Assembly: GCF_031846645.1 (NCBI RefSeq)
Contig: NZ_JAVRHN010000005.1
Location: 186,001-250,000 of the forward strand
DNA from: Autumnicola psychrophila
GTDB lineage: Bacteria; Bacteroidota; Bacteroidia; Flavobacteriales; Flavobacteriaceae
DNA: 64,000 bases
Direction of reading: 5' to 3'
The position numbers and the translations under genes are program-made. A model generated the notes under the pieces. The model searched no databases. It had not been told where the DNA came from and saw only the letters and a list, made by a program, of their open reading frames with translations. Positions 1 to 8,958 of this stretch are shown here, piece by piece (position 1 is the stretch's first letter; every line of letters starts with the position of its first letter).

Positions 1-1004
1 GCATGCATGAGGTAAGGTTTATAATAAGCAGCCTTATGCTGAATTGGAGCTTCTTTAATGGCACTTTCCCAATCACCTTTTTCTTCTTCTGTTTCCACCT
101 CAGCATCAAGCGTTTTAAGGTGCTCTTTTAACGGCACACCTGCAGGTAATTCATCCCCCAACTCCCATTGTGCGAGGTCATTTACCTCCCAGCTGAATTT
201 GATTGCCTGATATTCTTCTTCAGCAATAACCCCAACAAAACTGCCAATACGAACCAGCTTTAAAAATCCGGGGAAATTCTGAAGTGAGGCATCGTCTAAA
301 GAACCAAGCTTTGAAGTATAACCCGAAGGGCGAATTACACGCGCATGTACCATCCCGGGAAAAGTAAGATCCTGAACATAATCCAGGTTTCCGCGAACCA
401 TCTGGGATATATCTTTACGCGGCACCGGTTGACCTACATATTTTCGTCTTGTTTTCCCGTAAATTTCGGTAGGCTGACCTATTTCTTCCCTTAACTGCCT
501 GCCTTCAAGTACTTCATAGAGGCTCATCTTCTCATTTCCACCGCTTATCGTTCCATTTTCCAATGTGAGTTCTGACTGCGGAACTCCCCATTTTTCAGAA
601 GCAAGGCTCAGTAATTTTTCTCTGGCTGCCGCGGCAGCATTGCGAATAGACATTGCACTGGTCTCTATGGATCGGCTTCCGGCAGTGTAGCCTTCGTTGG
701 CCGTAACCCCCGTCTCTGCAAGGTTCACTTCCACAAGATCGGGACTCGTATTAAGTTCTTCTGCAGCCACCTGTGCCACCGCTATTCTAATGCCCTGCCC
801 AAGTTCCATTTTTCCGGTGAGGATGAGGATGCTGCCATCTTCCATAACCCGTAGCCAAGCATTAATATCATCAGGACGATTGGAATCGTCAGATTCTGCC
901 ACATTTTCGCCGGTTTCATTACTCATGCAGGCAGTTCCTAAAATAGAAAAACCTATACTCACAAATCCCAGCTGTTTAATAAAATCACGTCGGGTAGATT
1001 TCAT
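1..1004 (-). CDS. IorB-like molybdopterin-binding hydroxylase large subunit (partial)
   Basis: The frame opens at an ATG and runs off the left window edge, giving about 334 N-terminal residues of a family that is usually near 720. It is the molybdenum-cofactor subunit of a xanthine-oxidase-family enzyme of the isoquinoline 1-oxidoreductase (IorB) type, which hydroxylates N-heterocycles or oxidises aldehydes. The substrate cannot be told from sequence. Residues 3-8 (STRRDF) and the hydrophobic stretch that follows look like a Tat signal, and Cys26 in GTAC could be a lipobox, so a periplasmic site is likely. GKMELGQG at 64-71 matches the first cofactor motif of IorB. It lies 10 nt downstream of its probable 2Fe-2S partner and is presumably co-transcribed with it. 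Confidence 0.85.
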   Translation of the reverse strand, partial: MKSTRRDFIKQLGFVSIGFSILGTACMSNETGENVAESDDSNRPDDINAWLRVMEDGSILILTGKMELGQGIRIAVAQVAAEELNTSPDLVEVNLAETGVTANEGYTAGSRSIETSAMSIRNAAAAAREKLLSLASEKWGVPQSELTLENGTISGGNEKMSLYEVLEGRQLREEIGQPTEIYGKTRRKYVGQPVPRKDISQMVRGNLDYVQDLTFPGMVHARVIRPSGYTSKLGSLDDASLQNFPGFLKLVRIGSFVGVIAEEEYQAIKFSWEVNDLAQWELGDELPAGVPLKEHLKTLDAEVETEEEKGDWESAIKEAPIQHKAAYYKPYLMH

Positions 1005-1014
1005 AAAATTGTTT

Positions 1015-1479
1015 TTATAAAGCCGATGCTTTCTTTACTGCTCTAATCACTCTGGCGTGTACTCCACAACGGCAAATATTCCTGTACAAACCAGCCTGTA
1101 TTTCCTTATCTGAAGGATTGGGCTTTTCATTCAATAAACCCACAGAAGCCATGACCAGTCCGTTGAGGCAATAGCCGCACTGCGCAGCCTGTTCTTCAAC
1201 AAATGCCTGCTGTACCTTGTGTAGGTTACCGTTTTCATCTGCAAGACCTTCCAGGGTGGTTATTTCCATTTCGGCAGCGCGTTCTACGGCAATAAGGCAG
1301 GATGGATTGGCTTTTCCGTCAAAAAGTACCATACAGGCACCGCACTGGGATAATCCGCAACCGAATTTAGGTCCCTTGAGCCCCAGATTATTTCTAAGCA
1401 CATAGAGCAATGGCGTTTGAGGATCTACATTTACCTCATGTTCCTTTCCGTTCACTCTAAGTGTAATTAAAGTCTTCAT
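1015..1479 (-). CDS. (2Fe-2S)-binding small subunit of molybdenum hydroxylase (IorA/CoxS-like)
   Basis: This 154-residue protein is the electron-transfer subunit that holds two 2Fe-2S clusters. The plant-type ferredoxin site uses Cys41, 46, 49 and 61. The C-terminal helical site uses Cys101, 104, 136 and 138, in QCGYC and ICRCG. Length and spacing fit the IorA/CoxS family. No signal peptide is visible, so export would have to be with a Tat-bearing partner, as is known for this family; the gene 10 nt downstream has such a signal. The start is ATG, and the next gene upstream ends 11 nt away. Pairing with the downstream large subunit is inferred from the order and the two-subunit architecture. 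Confidence 0.9.
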   Translation of the reverse strand: MKTLITLRVNGKEHEVNVDPQTPLLYVLRNNLGLKGPKFGCGLSQCGACMVLFDGKANPSCLIAVERAAEMEITTLEGLADENGNLHKVQQAFVEEQAAQCGYCLNGLVMASVGLLNEKPNPSDKEIQAGLYRNICRCGVHARVIRAVKKASAL

Positions 1480-1490
1480 ACATGTATATT

Positions 1491-3728
1491 TTATATTGCT
1501 GTTTCTGTCATTGCCCTATCCAGGGTTAAAGGCAAACTTCTTATTCTTTTTCCGGTGGCATGGTAGACCGCGTTACTTATGGCGGCAGCCACTCCTACCA
1601 TTCCAATCTCACCAATTCCTTTAGCGCCTAAAGAACTTACCACATGATCAGGCTCTTCCACGAACAGGATATCAACATCAGGCATGTCTGCATTTACCGA
1701 AACATGATATTTGGAAAGATCGTGATTTATAAACCGACCAAAATTATGATCCATAAAAGAATCTTCATGCAGTGCCATGGAAATCCCCCACACCACACCT
1801 CCCAGAATCTGGCTATGAGCGGTTTTCAGGTTTAAAATACGACCGCCATCAATGGCACTCACAATCCGTGTCACTTTAATGGTGCCGAGATCTTCATCTA
1901 CCTTTACTTCTGCAAACACTGCAGAATGGGTATTACGATTGTACTTCCTTTGTTTCAGCATATTGGGAAGCAGCATATATTTTTTCTGAATTTTTTCAAG
2001 ATCCCGTGATTTCATAATTTCGGAAAACATCATATTCACAGAAGGGTCATTTTTATCTGAAATCTTTTCATCTGAAAAAACCACATCTTCCAAACCGGCA
2101 CCTTTAAAGGGAGAGCCTTTAATTTTTCCGGCTTCTTTCAGCAGTTTTTTTGCTATTTTCCTACAGACCTTCTGAACAGCTGATCCTACTGATGCTGCTG
2201 TTGATGATCCTCCCTCTATAAAGGCAAAAGGCAGATCTGAATCTCCCAGTTCAGCCGTGACTTTTTCCAAAGGAAGCCCCAGCGTTTCTGCAGCAATCTG
2301 AGTCATAATAGTATAGGTTCCTGTTCCAATATCCGCAGTAGCACTCCCTACCCTTAGTGTACCATCTGCAGAAAATTCCGCTTTCGCCCTTGCCGGCACC
2401 TGCATGGCATCCCATACTCCCGTAGCCATTCCCCAGCCTGTAAGATTTCCATCTTTCATAGAACGTGGTTCAGGATTTCGTTTCTCCCAACCAAACCTTT
2501 CTGCACCCTGTTTAAAACACTCGCGCAGGGTTTTTGTGGAAAAAGGCTTTCCGTCGCTCATATCCTCTTCCGTATAATTTTTAAGCCTGAGTTCCAACGG
2601 ATCCATTTTCAGTTTATACGCCAATTCATCCATAGCCGCTTCCAGGGCATACATTCCTGTAGCACCACCAGGAGCCCTCATATCCAACGGAGTGTAGACA
2701 TCCAGGCGCACCAATTTATATATTTGTTCTATGTTCCCGCAGTCATATAATTTTGCTGACCAGTTCACAATATTTTCAACGTACTTCTCGAAGGTGGAGG
2801 TTTCGGAATATGCCTGGTGACTAATGGCTTCAATTTTTCCTTTGGTAGTTGCACCTAATTTTAGGCTTTGAATGGTTATCGGCCGGTGACCAAAAGAAAA
2901 CATCTGCGGCCGGGTAAGCTCTACTTTTACAGATCGTTTTAATTGCAGCGCGGCAAGCGTAGCCATGAACAGCTGATACTGCGGTCTTAAAGCCGATCCA
3001 AAGGCACCTCCCACAAAAGGAGAAAGCACTCTTACCTTCTTTTTTGACAAGCCAAAAACCATAGAAATGTAATGCTGGCTGTTAAGTACTCCCTGCGTTT
3101 TGTCGTAAACTGTAAGGCTTCCGTCTTCTTCATAAAATACGGTAGAAGCATGCATCTCCATAGGGTTGTGATGTTCTGCCCCATGAGAATATTCTGCCTC
3201 GATCTTTACTTCAGCATCTGCATAAGCTTCCTTAAAATTTCCGATTGATTGGGGAGGTGTGAAGCCTGCTCTTAAGCCTTTCCCTTCTATAGAATCTGCG
3301 AGATGATCTGCAAGTTTTGTACGGTGTTTCTCCACTTCATAATCTACCTTTACCAGCGTGGCAGCGTATTGCGCAAGTTCCAGTGAGTCTGCTACCACCA
3401 ATGCCACAGGCTGCATGTTAAACTGAATCTTATCGCTATGGAGAGGCCGGAAAGGGTTCCCCGGGGGAGCATCCATATCTTTATAACTCAGGTCCAGCCA
3501 GGCGAGGCCGGGAGTGTTATTATGAGTGAAAACCTCAATAACTCCTTTAATTTCCAGAGCCGCGGCTGTGTCTATATTTTTAATTCGTCCTTTTGCTATG
3601 GTTCCCGAAACCACCACGCCATGCAAAAGACCCGGCCGGTGAAACTCTGCAGTATATTTGGCGGCCCCTGTAACTTTGTCCCTGCCGTCTACACGATTTT
3701 TTGGTTTTCCTATAAAACTTGTTGCCAT
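1491..3728 (-). CDS. Xanthine dehydrogenase-family molybdopterin-binding subunit (PaoC-like)
   Basis: At 745 residues this is the full-length molybdenum-cofactor subunit of a three-subunit hydroxylase like E. coli PaoABC (YagTSR), a periplasmic aldehyde oxidase. Typical cofactor-contact motifs are present: GGAFGSALRPQ around 240, RAPGGATGMYALE around 353, the serine-rich GSSTAASVGS near 505, and a C-terminal KGIGEIGM that carries the expected catalytic glutamate. No signal peptide is visible. It starts 1 nt after the FAD-subunit gene ends, so translation is probably coupled. Aldehyde oxidation is inferred from family and operon layout; purine or another substrate is possible. Confidence 0.9.
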   Translation of the reverse strand: MATSFIGKPKNRVDGRDKVTGAAKYTAEFHRPGLLHGVVVSGTIAKGRIKNIDTAAALEIKGVIEVFTHNNTPGLAWLDLSYKDMDAPPGNPFRPLHSDKIQFNMQPVALVVADSLELAQYAATLVKVDYEVEKHRTKLADHLADSIEGKGLRAGFTPPQSIGNFKEAYADAEVKIEAEYSHGAEHHNPMEMHASTVFYEEDGSLTVYDKTQGVLNSQHYISMVFGLSKKKVRVLSPFVGGAFGSALRPQYQLFMATLAALQLKRSVKVELTRPQMFSFGHRPITIQSLKLGATTKGKIEAISHQAYSETSTFEKYVENIVNWSAKLYDCGNIEQIYKLVRLDVYTPLDMRAPGGATGMYALEAAMDELAYKLKMDPLELRLKNYTEEDMSDGKPFSTKTLRECFKQGAERFGWEKRNPEPRSMKDGNLTGWGMATGVWDAMQVPARAKAEFSADGTLRVGSATADIGTGTYTIMTQIAAETLGLPLEKVTAELGDSDLPFAFIEGGSSTAASVGSAVQKVCRKIAKKLLKEAGKIKGSPFKGAGLEDVVFSDEKISDKNDPSVNMMFSEIMKSRDLEKIQKKYMLLPNMLKQRKYNRNTHSAVFAEVKVDEDLGTIKVTRIVSAIDGGRILNLKTAHSQILGGVVWGISMALHEDSFMDHNFGRFINHDLSKYHVSVNADMPDVDILFVEEPDHVVSSLGAKGIGEIGMVGVAAAISNAVYHATGKRIRSLPLTLDRAMTETAI

Positions 3729-3729
3729 C

Positions 3730-4719
3730 TTATTCCTCTGTTTTAGCAGCCTGCATTAATGTACGGACGATAGAACGCCGCGCAAGTTCAACTTTAAACT
3801 GGTTGTATTCATATGCTTTTGCTTCACTCACAATAGCATCGGCAACATTTTCAAAATTTTTCTTTGTAGCTTTCATATTTTCCAGCAAAGCTTCGGCCTC
3901 TTTGTTCCTCCAGGGTTTATGGGCCACCCCACCCAATACAATCCGGGCTTCTTTAATTTCCCCTTCCTTTATCTCCAACCCAACAGCAACAGAGACCAAT
4001 GCAAAAGAATAAGATGCCCTGTCGCGGTTTTTTATATATGTGAAGTTTTCTGAAAATCCTTTGGGAGGCAGATCTATAGCTGTAATCATTTCATTTTCAT
4101 AAAGATTTGAATCCTTTTCCGGGGTATTTACCGGCAGGCGGTGAAAATCTTCAAAAGGAATAATCCTGTCCCCATCAGGCCCCGTTACCTGCACTTTGGC
4201 TTCCAGAGCTGCAAGCGCAACACACATGTCTGAAGGATGCGTGGCGATACATTCTTCACTTGCCCCAAAAATGGCATGCCAGCGATTATAACCATTAATT
4301 GCAGAACAACCTGTGCCCGGTTCCCGCTTGTTACAGGGCGTTGCAGGATCATAAAAATAATAGCAGCGGGTTCGTTGTAACAAATTTCCACCATCTGTAG
4401 CCTTATTCCTTAATTGCGGGGAAGCACCCGCCAGTATCGCATGGGAAAGTAACGGGTAACGCTTTTCCACTTCTGCGTGGTAAGCCGTATCGGCATTGGA
4501 AACAAGCGCACCAAGCCGCAATCCGCCATCTTCAAGCGCTTCTATATTCTTTAAAGCAACACCTGTAATATCTATTAGGTGCGCAGGATGCATGATATGG
4601 AATTTCATCAGGTCAAGAAGATTGGTGCCGCCGGCAATAAATTTCCCTTCTTCTGCTTCTGAAATTACTTTTATTGCCGTGGCTTTATCCCCCGCTTTTG
4701 TGAATGAAAATGGTCTCAT
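3730..4719 (-). CDS. FAD-binding subunit of molybdenum hydroxylase (PaoB-like)
   Basis: This 329-residue subunit passes electrons from the Fe-S subunit to the final acceptor. The N-terminal AGGTNLLDLMKFH at about 31-43 is the FAD pyrophosphate loop of the xanthine-dehydrogenase medium-subunit family. A cysteine-rich insert around residues 117-137 (CYYFYDPATPCNKREPGTGC) resembles the extra 4Fe-4S site known in PaoB, which argues for the aldehyde-oxidase branch. The C-terminal third (VLGGVAHKPWRNKEAE) is the usual CO_deh_flav_C domain. It overlaps the upstream 2Fe-2S gene by 4 nt and abuts the MoCo gene, so the three form one operon. Confidence 0.9.
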   Translation of the reverse strand: MRPFSFTKAGDKATAIKVISEAEEGKFIAGGTNLLDLMKFHIMHPAHLIDITGVALKNIEALEDGGLRLGALVSNADTAYHAEVEKRYPLLSHAILAGASPQLRNKATDGGNLLQRTRCYYFYDPATPCNKREPGTGCSAINGYNRWHAIFGASEECIATHPSDMCVALAALEAKVQVTGPDGDRIIPFEDFHRLPVNTPEKDSNLYENEMITAIDLPPKGFSENFTYIKNRDRASYSFALVSVAVGLEIKEGEIKEARIVLGGVAHKPWRNKEAEALLENMKATKKNFENVADAIVSEAKAYEYNQFKVELARRSIVRTLMQAAKTEE

Positions 4720-5234
4720 GATCTGCTTCTTTCCAGCGCTTCCTGCACTACCTTTGTTATGTTATTATATGCACCACAGCGGCAAATGTTCCCACTCATC
4801 AGGTCCCGAATATCATCAAGATTTTTAGCCTTTCCTTCGTTAATGAGCCCAATTGCGGAGCAAATCTGTCCCGGTGTGCAATATCCGCACTGGAAAGCAT
4901 CATGTTCTATAAACGCCTCCTGTACAGGATGAAGCTCTTCTCCTTTTGCCAATCCTTCTATTGTGGTAATTTCTGCGCCCTCGTGCATTACCGCAAGCGT
5001 GAGGCAGGAATTGATCCTTGTGCCATCAAGTAAAACCGTACACGCACCGCACTGGCCGTGGTCACAGCCTTTTTTTGTCCCGGTTAAGTGCAAATGTTCC
5101 CGTAGCAGGTCCAGGATAGAGGTCCACACCTCTACTTCAATTTCCTGTTTTACACCATTTATGGTAAGGTTGACCTCCCTTTTTTCTACGGAAAAATCTG
5201 CCGGTTCAGGTTGGTTGGTTTTTGGTTTTATCAT
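4716..5234 (-). CDS. (2Fe-2S)-binding subunit of molybdenum hydroxylase (PaoA-like)
   Basis: First gene of the three-gene oxidase operon, 172 residues. Two 2Fe-2S sites are complete: Cys57, 62, 65 and 77 (plant type), and Cys116, 119, 151 and 153 (QCGYC and ICRCG). E. coli PaoA is longer and starts with a Tat signal. Here the N-terminus is short and polar (MIKPKTNQPEPADF), with no twin arginine, so a cytoplasmic enzyme or export by another route are both open. The ATG start is followed at once by family-like sequence. The promoter must lie in the 400-bp spacer at higher coordinates, where no clear TAnnTTTG box was found. Confidence 0.9.
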   Translation of the reverse strand: MIKPKTNQPEPADFSVEKREVNLTINGVKQEIEVEVWTSILDLLREHLHLTGTKKGCDHGQCGACTVLLDGTRINSCLTLAVMHEGAEITTIEGLAKGEELHPVQEAFIEHDAFQCGYCTPGQICSAIGLINEGKAKNLDDIRDLMSGNICRCGAYNNITKVVQEALERSRS

Positions 5235-5648
5235 AGATGAAGTTTAGTTTATGTGTTCATCTTTATTTCATTTATCCTGAATTTTTCGCAGTAGCATGGA
5301 CATTTTCTAACAACGGCGAGTTGCTTTAAACTAAGATTCGGGGTTTCCGAAGGCTTCAGCTAAAACAGGGAATGGAGAATTGCCTTTTTCAACACTATAC
5401 CCTATTGCAGTCCTGATGATTATTTTCAAATTTTTAATGACAAATGTTCAACTTCAGAAAAAGATTCCAGAGTATCTTCTAAAAGACAAAAAATTCACAG
5501 TCTTTACTAAATTTAGTAAAAGATTACAGAACATAATTTTAATTGAGAGAGTTTAAAGGTTTTTTATGAAAAATTGATATGGAAAAGACATGCTTTGCTC
5601 GTTCAAAAGCTATTGGCTTACTTTCCTCTTCAAAACATCACCCAAAAA
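5235..5648. other. Intergenic region upstream of the PaoABC-like operon
   Basis: No credible gene is seen on either strand. The sequence is AT-rich and leads into the tandem repeat at 5649. It should contain the promoter of the minus-strand oxidase operon, but I cannot point to a convincing box. Confidence 0.5.
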
Positions 5649-6147
5649 ATGGCAATTATCGACCTTCAGTAAAAAAGTTAAAGAGCAAAAGAGCCAAGGA
5701 GGGAAAGAGTAAATTTAAGGAGGAGTGAAAATTGGCAAATTTCGGCCTTTATTGAAAACGTTAAAGAGGAAATGAGCGAAGGAGGGAAAATGGAAAAGAA
5801 AAAGAATAAAAAAAGACAACAACCCATCTTATATCCCAAACTACCTAAAATTCCCCCCCGATCTTCTGCAAGTCACCCTCTAAAAATGGCAATTATCGAC
5901 CTTCAGTAGAAAAATTAATGAGAAAAAGAGCGAAGAAAGGAAAGAGCAAATTTTAAGAGAGGTGAAAATTGGCAAATTTCGGCCTTTATTAAAAACGTTA
6001 AAGAGGAAATGAGCGAAGGCGGGAAAATGGAAAAGAAAAAGAATAAAAAAAGACAACAACCCAACTTATTTCCCAAACTACCTAAAATTTCCCCCCGATC
6101 TTCTGCAAGTCACCCTCTTGAAATGGCAATTATCGACCTTCAAATAA
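5649..6147. repeat. 237-bp tandem repeat, two full units plus a 25-bp start of a third
   Basis: The phrase ATGGCAATTATCGACCTTCA starts at 5649 and 5886 and recurs at 6123 (ending differently after the last shared base), a constant 237-bp period. The two full units are nearly identical. Each unit also contains a diverged half-repeat about 83 bp further on, where TTGGCAAATTTCGGCCTTTA replaces the opening phrase and a purine-rich GAGCGAAGG...GGGAAA tract follows both. Short open frames inside it do not look like genes. It lies upstream of the oxidase operon and downstream of the AEC permease gene (both minus strand), so it is an intergenic minisatellite-like array. Confidence 0.9.
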
Positions 6148-6183
6148 ATTGTATGCTTTTAAATTTTGGTTCTACTGAAATTT

Positions 6184-7095
6184 TTATTGAAAAAACATAG
6201 CCATCGCAGGAACTAAAACAAGTGATACTATCATAGATAATATTATCATTAAAGCAGAATCTTTTTCTTCAGAACCTAACATGGAGGCGAATACTGTTAA
6301 TGTAGCAGCAATAGGAAAAAGCGGAATCAAAGAATATACACTTCTTTCCTGCGAATTAAGAAGATCAAAAAGAAAATATTCGGCAGCCAGGAGCACGCCG
6401 GCTATTAATATTGCACTGCCCGTTCTAACACCAAGTATTTTTGAGAAATAGGAAAGATCCAGGTTTTTAAAATTTATCTTGGTAATATTCATTCCCAAAA
6501 GTGTCATTCCTGCAGCCGAAACAATTACGCCCAGCACATCAAGAACCGGAGTAAAGAATTCCGGAAGCTCATAATTAAACAGCTTAAGGCCAATCGCCAG
6601 CAAAAACGCATATATAAATGGGACTTTAAGAGCTTCTTTAATAGATTTTTTTGTTCCGAATTTAGACTTTGCAACCATAGTGTACCCTACAGTATAACCA
6701 AATAAACCTGTACCTATGTAAATACATATTAAGGTGGTGACGGCATCCTGATCAAAAATGGCTTTTACGGTAGGAATCCCGAAGAAAAGTACATTAAAAA
6801 AGGAGAAACCACTTATTAACAACGGCTTATCCAGCCCATCAAATTTTTTAAAAGACCATATGGCCGGAAAAGTGACAAAGAAAGCCAGGCCAAAAGACAT
6901 ACTGGCCAGGATGATGAGATTGGACATTTCGGTTTTTAAAACGTGATCTATAAGCAGGAGCGGAATAAGCACAAAGAGCAATGGCTTATGAATATACTCC
7001 TTTGGCACAAGCTCTTTCCGCTTTAAAAAGTATCCAACGGGAATACATAGCAAGTAAGGCAGTAAACCGGAATATAGTTTAAGAAAAATCTCCAT
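6184..7095 (-). CDS. AEC family transporter (auxin-efflux-carrier/malate permease type)
   Basis: This 303-residue, very hydrophobic protein has about ten predicted membrane segments arranged as two halves around a central polar stretch (residues about 150-170, VAKSKFGTKKSIKEALKVPF), as in the AEC/BASS-like permeases. Members export or import small organic acids or amphipathic anions. The substrate is not predictable here. The second half carries the conserved-looking AAGMTLLGMNI, where the family has a polar crossover motif. Its start lies within the last 17 nt of the FAD/NAD(P)-binding gene, so the two are translationally coupled and probably act on related compounds. Confidence 0.8.
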   Translation of the reverse strand: MEIFLKLYSGLLPYLLCIPVGYFLKRKELVPKEYIHKPLLFVLIPLLLIDHVLKTEMSNLIILASMSFGLAFFVTFPAIWSFKKFDGLDKPLLISGFSFFNVLFFGIPTVKAIFDQDAVTTLICIYIGTGLFGYTVGYTMVAKSKFGTKKSIKEALKVPFIYAFLLAIGLKLFNYELPEFFTPVLDVLGVIVSAAGMTLLGMNITKINFKNLDLSYFSKILGVRTGSAILIAGVLLAAEYFLFDLLNSQERSVYSLIPLFPIAATLTVFASMLGSEEKDSALMIILSMIVSLVLVPAMAMFFQ

Positions 7096-8596
7096 CCTGT
7101 TCTACTTTAAAAATAATTTCACTTACCAACCTGCTAATTGTCCTCACATTAAACCACATGGCATCTACATCCAGTAAAAGACCGTTTGCCAAATGTCCCA
7201 CTGCATATATGTTGCCACCAGATTTTTTTGAAATAACCTGCATACTACGCGGGTTAATCACGGCGCCACCGGCAGGATAGGCTTGTAAATAGTCTTTTTC
7301 CAGAAGCGTATGAATAAGATCACTATCCATACCCTTAAGGCTGGACGATGTTCCTGTGGCATTAATCAGTTTTTTTACATAATGCATGCCGTCCCCTACA
7401 GTTTCAATTTTGAATTCCTGTTCTTCCTGGCTAAATTCTATATTCGTGTTCTTCGGAATTACTTTTAGCTGCCCGCTTTCTAACAGGGACAACAATTTTT
7501 TTGCATTGTGCAGGGGCATGGCATGACGGTTTGCCGACCAATGACTGCCAAGCCATTTTTTAAACAATTTCTTTTGATGAAGAGACATCCAGCCCCATAT
7601 GTGAGAGGCATCATACCTAAGCGAATAGGTGGCATTTAAAAGATGGTCGCCGCCGCCTTCAGCAGCAGCAATGTCGTATTCCAGGAAATCTTTTACCGGA
7701 CGGGCGGATCTGTCCAGTTTCTTCCAATCCAGTTTCTTTCCTTCAGCTGCTTCAACATCCTTTATATATAACCTGAAAAGATCCTTTACACGTGGATGGC
7801 GCATTTTGGTCCTGGTCATTTTATGAATATTGTCAATCGTAAGGTATTTTCTTTTGAAGCTATTATTTTCAGAAGGTTGTACACGCGGCAACATCCCAAA
7901 AGGGGAAAACATTTTAATTTCCCCTGTATGCCCGTTGTCCATGAGTGTCATTACAGTGTCTACTGCACTAAGGCTGCTGCCCGGGATACCCACCGCTTCA
8001 TCTTTGTTAATCCTGTTTTTTATTCGATTTGAAGGCCAGGGAAAATCTATATAGGATCTGAAAGCTCGAAATTCTTTAAACTTATTGGTCTTTGGCGTTC
8101 CCGGAGCTAATAAGATATAATCTGCCGTAATTGTTTCTGAAGATTCCAGCGTTATGGAAAACTTCTTATTTTTTTCCCGATCGATATCTACAGCTTCATC
8201 ATTGATTAGCTTTATTTTGACGTTGTGCTCTTTAGCTTTCTGAATATAATTTTCAAGTTGTTCTGAAACGTAATTTCCGTAAAAAATCCGGCTGGTATAC
8301 GCTGAAGAAAGGCTCCCTTCTACCTTAACTTCATCTTTGTTACCATCTTTTTCTTTTATCCACTCCGCAAAATGTCCGGGTTCATTTGCATAAATTCCCA
8401 TTAATTCTGCCTGGGTATTAAGGAGATGTGATTTTTGACGGGAACCAAAAGCAAGTCCGTAACCAAATTTTTTCCTGCGTTCTATGAGTGTAATACTTAA
8501 TTCTTCCTGAAGCCCGAGACTGCAAATTTCGATGATTAATTCTATAAAAGTGGCTGAGCCACATGCCCCACCTCCAATAATTGTAAAGTTCTTCAT
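7079..8596 (-). CDS. FAD/NAD(P)-binding protein (PF13454-like)
   Basis: A 505-residue oxidoreductase-like protein with an N-terminal dinucleotide fold: IIGGGACGSATF at about 6-17 is the GxGxxG loop, and Glu39 in TLIERR fits the ribose-binding acid. A second nucleotide motif, VGIPGSSLSAVDTV, lies near residue 203. The C-terminal NIYAVGHLANG near 465 resembles the ATG-type FAD motif. It fits the bacterial FAD-NAD(P)-binding family annotated only by domain. The reaction is unknown. The 17-nt overlap with the downstream permease suggests the pair imports or exports a compound that is oxidised or N-hydroxylated, which is inference. The ATG start is the first in frame and precedes the FAD loop by five residues. 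Confidence 0.7.
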   Translation of the reverse strand: MKNFTIIGGGACGSATFIELIIEICSLGLQEELSITLIERRKKFGYGLAFGSRQKSHLLNTQAELMGIYANEPGHFAEWIKEKDGNKDEVKVEGSLSSAYTSRIFYGNYVSEQLENYIQKAKEHNVKIKLINDEAVDIDREKNKKFSITLESSETITADYILLAPGTPKTNKFKEFRAFRSYIDFPWPSNRIKNRINKDEAVGIPGSSLSAVDTVMTLMDNGHTGEIKMFSPFGMLPRVQPSENNSFKRKYLTIDNIHKMTRTKMRHPRVKDLFRLYIKDVEAAEGKKLDWKKLDRSARPVKDFLEYDIAAAEGGGDHLLNATYSLRYDASHIWGWMSLHQKKLFKKWLGSHWSANRHAMPLHNAKKLLSLLESGQLKVIPKNTNIEFSQEEQEFKIETVGDGMHYVKKLINATGTSSSLKGMDSDLIHTLLEKDYLQAYPAGGAVINPRSMQVISKKSGGNIYAVGHLANGLLLDVDAMWFNVRTISRLVSEIIFKVEQDGDFS

Positions 8597-8717
8597 TTAA
8601 AATGATTTGTTAGCGATTAACAATTCTTATAATGTAAAGAACAGGGAATAAAAAATGGAAACTTTAGGATTTATTTAATAATGAGAGATTCAGAATTATT
8701 CTGTACTAGGTGGAAAT

Positions 8718-8753
8718 AAAAAAGGCTTCACAGAAATGTGAAGCCTTTTTTTT
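8718..8753. terminator. Bidirectional rho-independent terminator
   Basis: A perfect hairpin, GGCTTCACA-GAAA-TGTGAAGCC, is flanked by A-runs on the left and T-runs on the right, so it can act in both directions. It lies just past the 3' end of the minus-strand tRNA fragment and upstream of the FAD-protein gene start. Confidence 0.85.
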
Positions 8754-8755
8754 GC

Positions 8756-8800
8756 TAGTAGCGGGAACTGGACTCGAACCAGTGACCTTCGGGTTATGAG
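8756..8800 (-). pseudogene. 3' part of initiator tRNA-Met (CAU), probable attachment-site remnant
   Basis: Read on the minus strand the sequence begins CTCATAACCCGAAGGTCAC. It has the anticodon CAT, a variable loop AGGTC, a T-arm ACTGG-TTCGAGT-CCAGT, the acceptor 3' strand TCCCGCT and ACTA. This matches the 3' half of bacterial initiator tRNA. The 5' half is missing: sequence at higher coordinates stays similar for about six bases (CTTGAC against CCCGAC) and then diverges. This is what a tyrosine-recombinase attachment site leaves at one end of an element, and the recombinase gene follows within 160 bp. Confidence 0.75.
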
Positions 8801-8906
8801 CTTGACACTTAACATCATCAAACTTGACCAAAAGCCATTATAATCAACTGTTTTCAAGGTCGTTAATATTTTTGGAAATCAAATAATATCATCTAAAATA
8901 AAATTA

Positions 8907-8926
8907 TTCTGTACTTATTCTGTACT
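8907..8926 (+). repeat. Left copy of perfect 20-bp inverted repeat (TTCTGTACT x2)
   Basis: The 20-mer TTCTGTACTTATTCTGTACT is two direct copies of TTCTGTACT separated by TA. Its exact reverse complement is at 10570-10589. A single TTCTGTACT also occurs at 8699-8707. The site is immediately upstream of the integrase gene and could be arm-type recombinase binding sites or an operator for that gene. Confidence 0.85.
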
Positions 8927-8958
8927 AGTTTTTATTATCTTTATACTCTCCTAATAAG

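Noticed and set aside
6009..6200. Plus-strand 63-codon frame in the tandem repeat
   Set aside because: It is made of the 237-bp repeat, and the other repeat unit does not keep an equivalent frame. Composition is low-complexity Lys/Pro.
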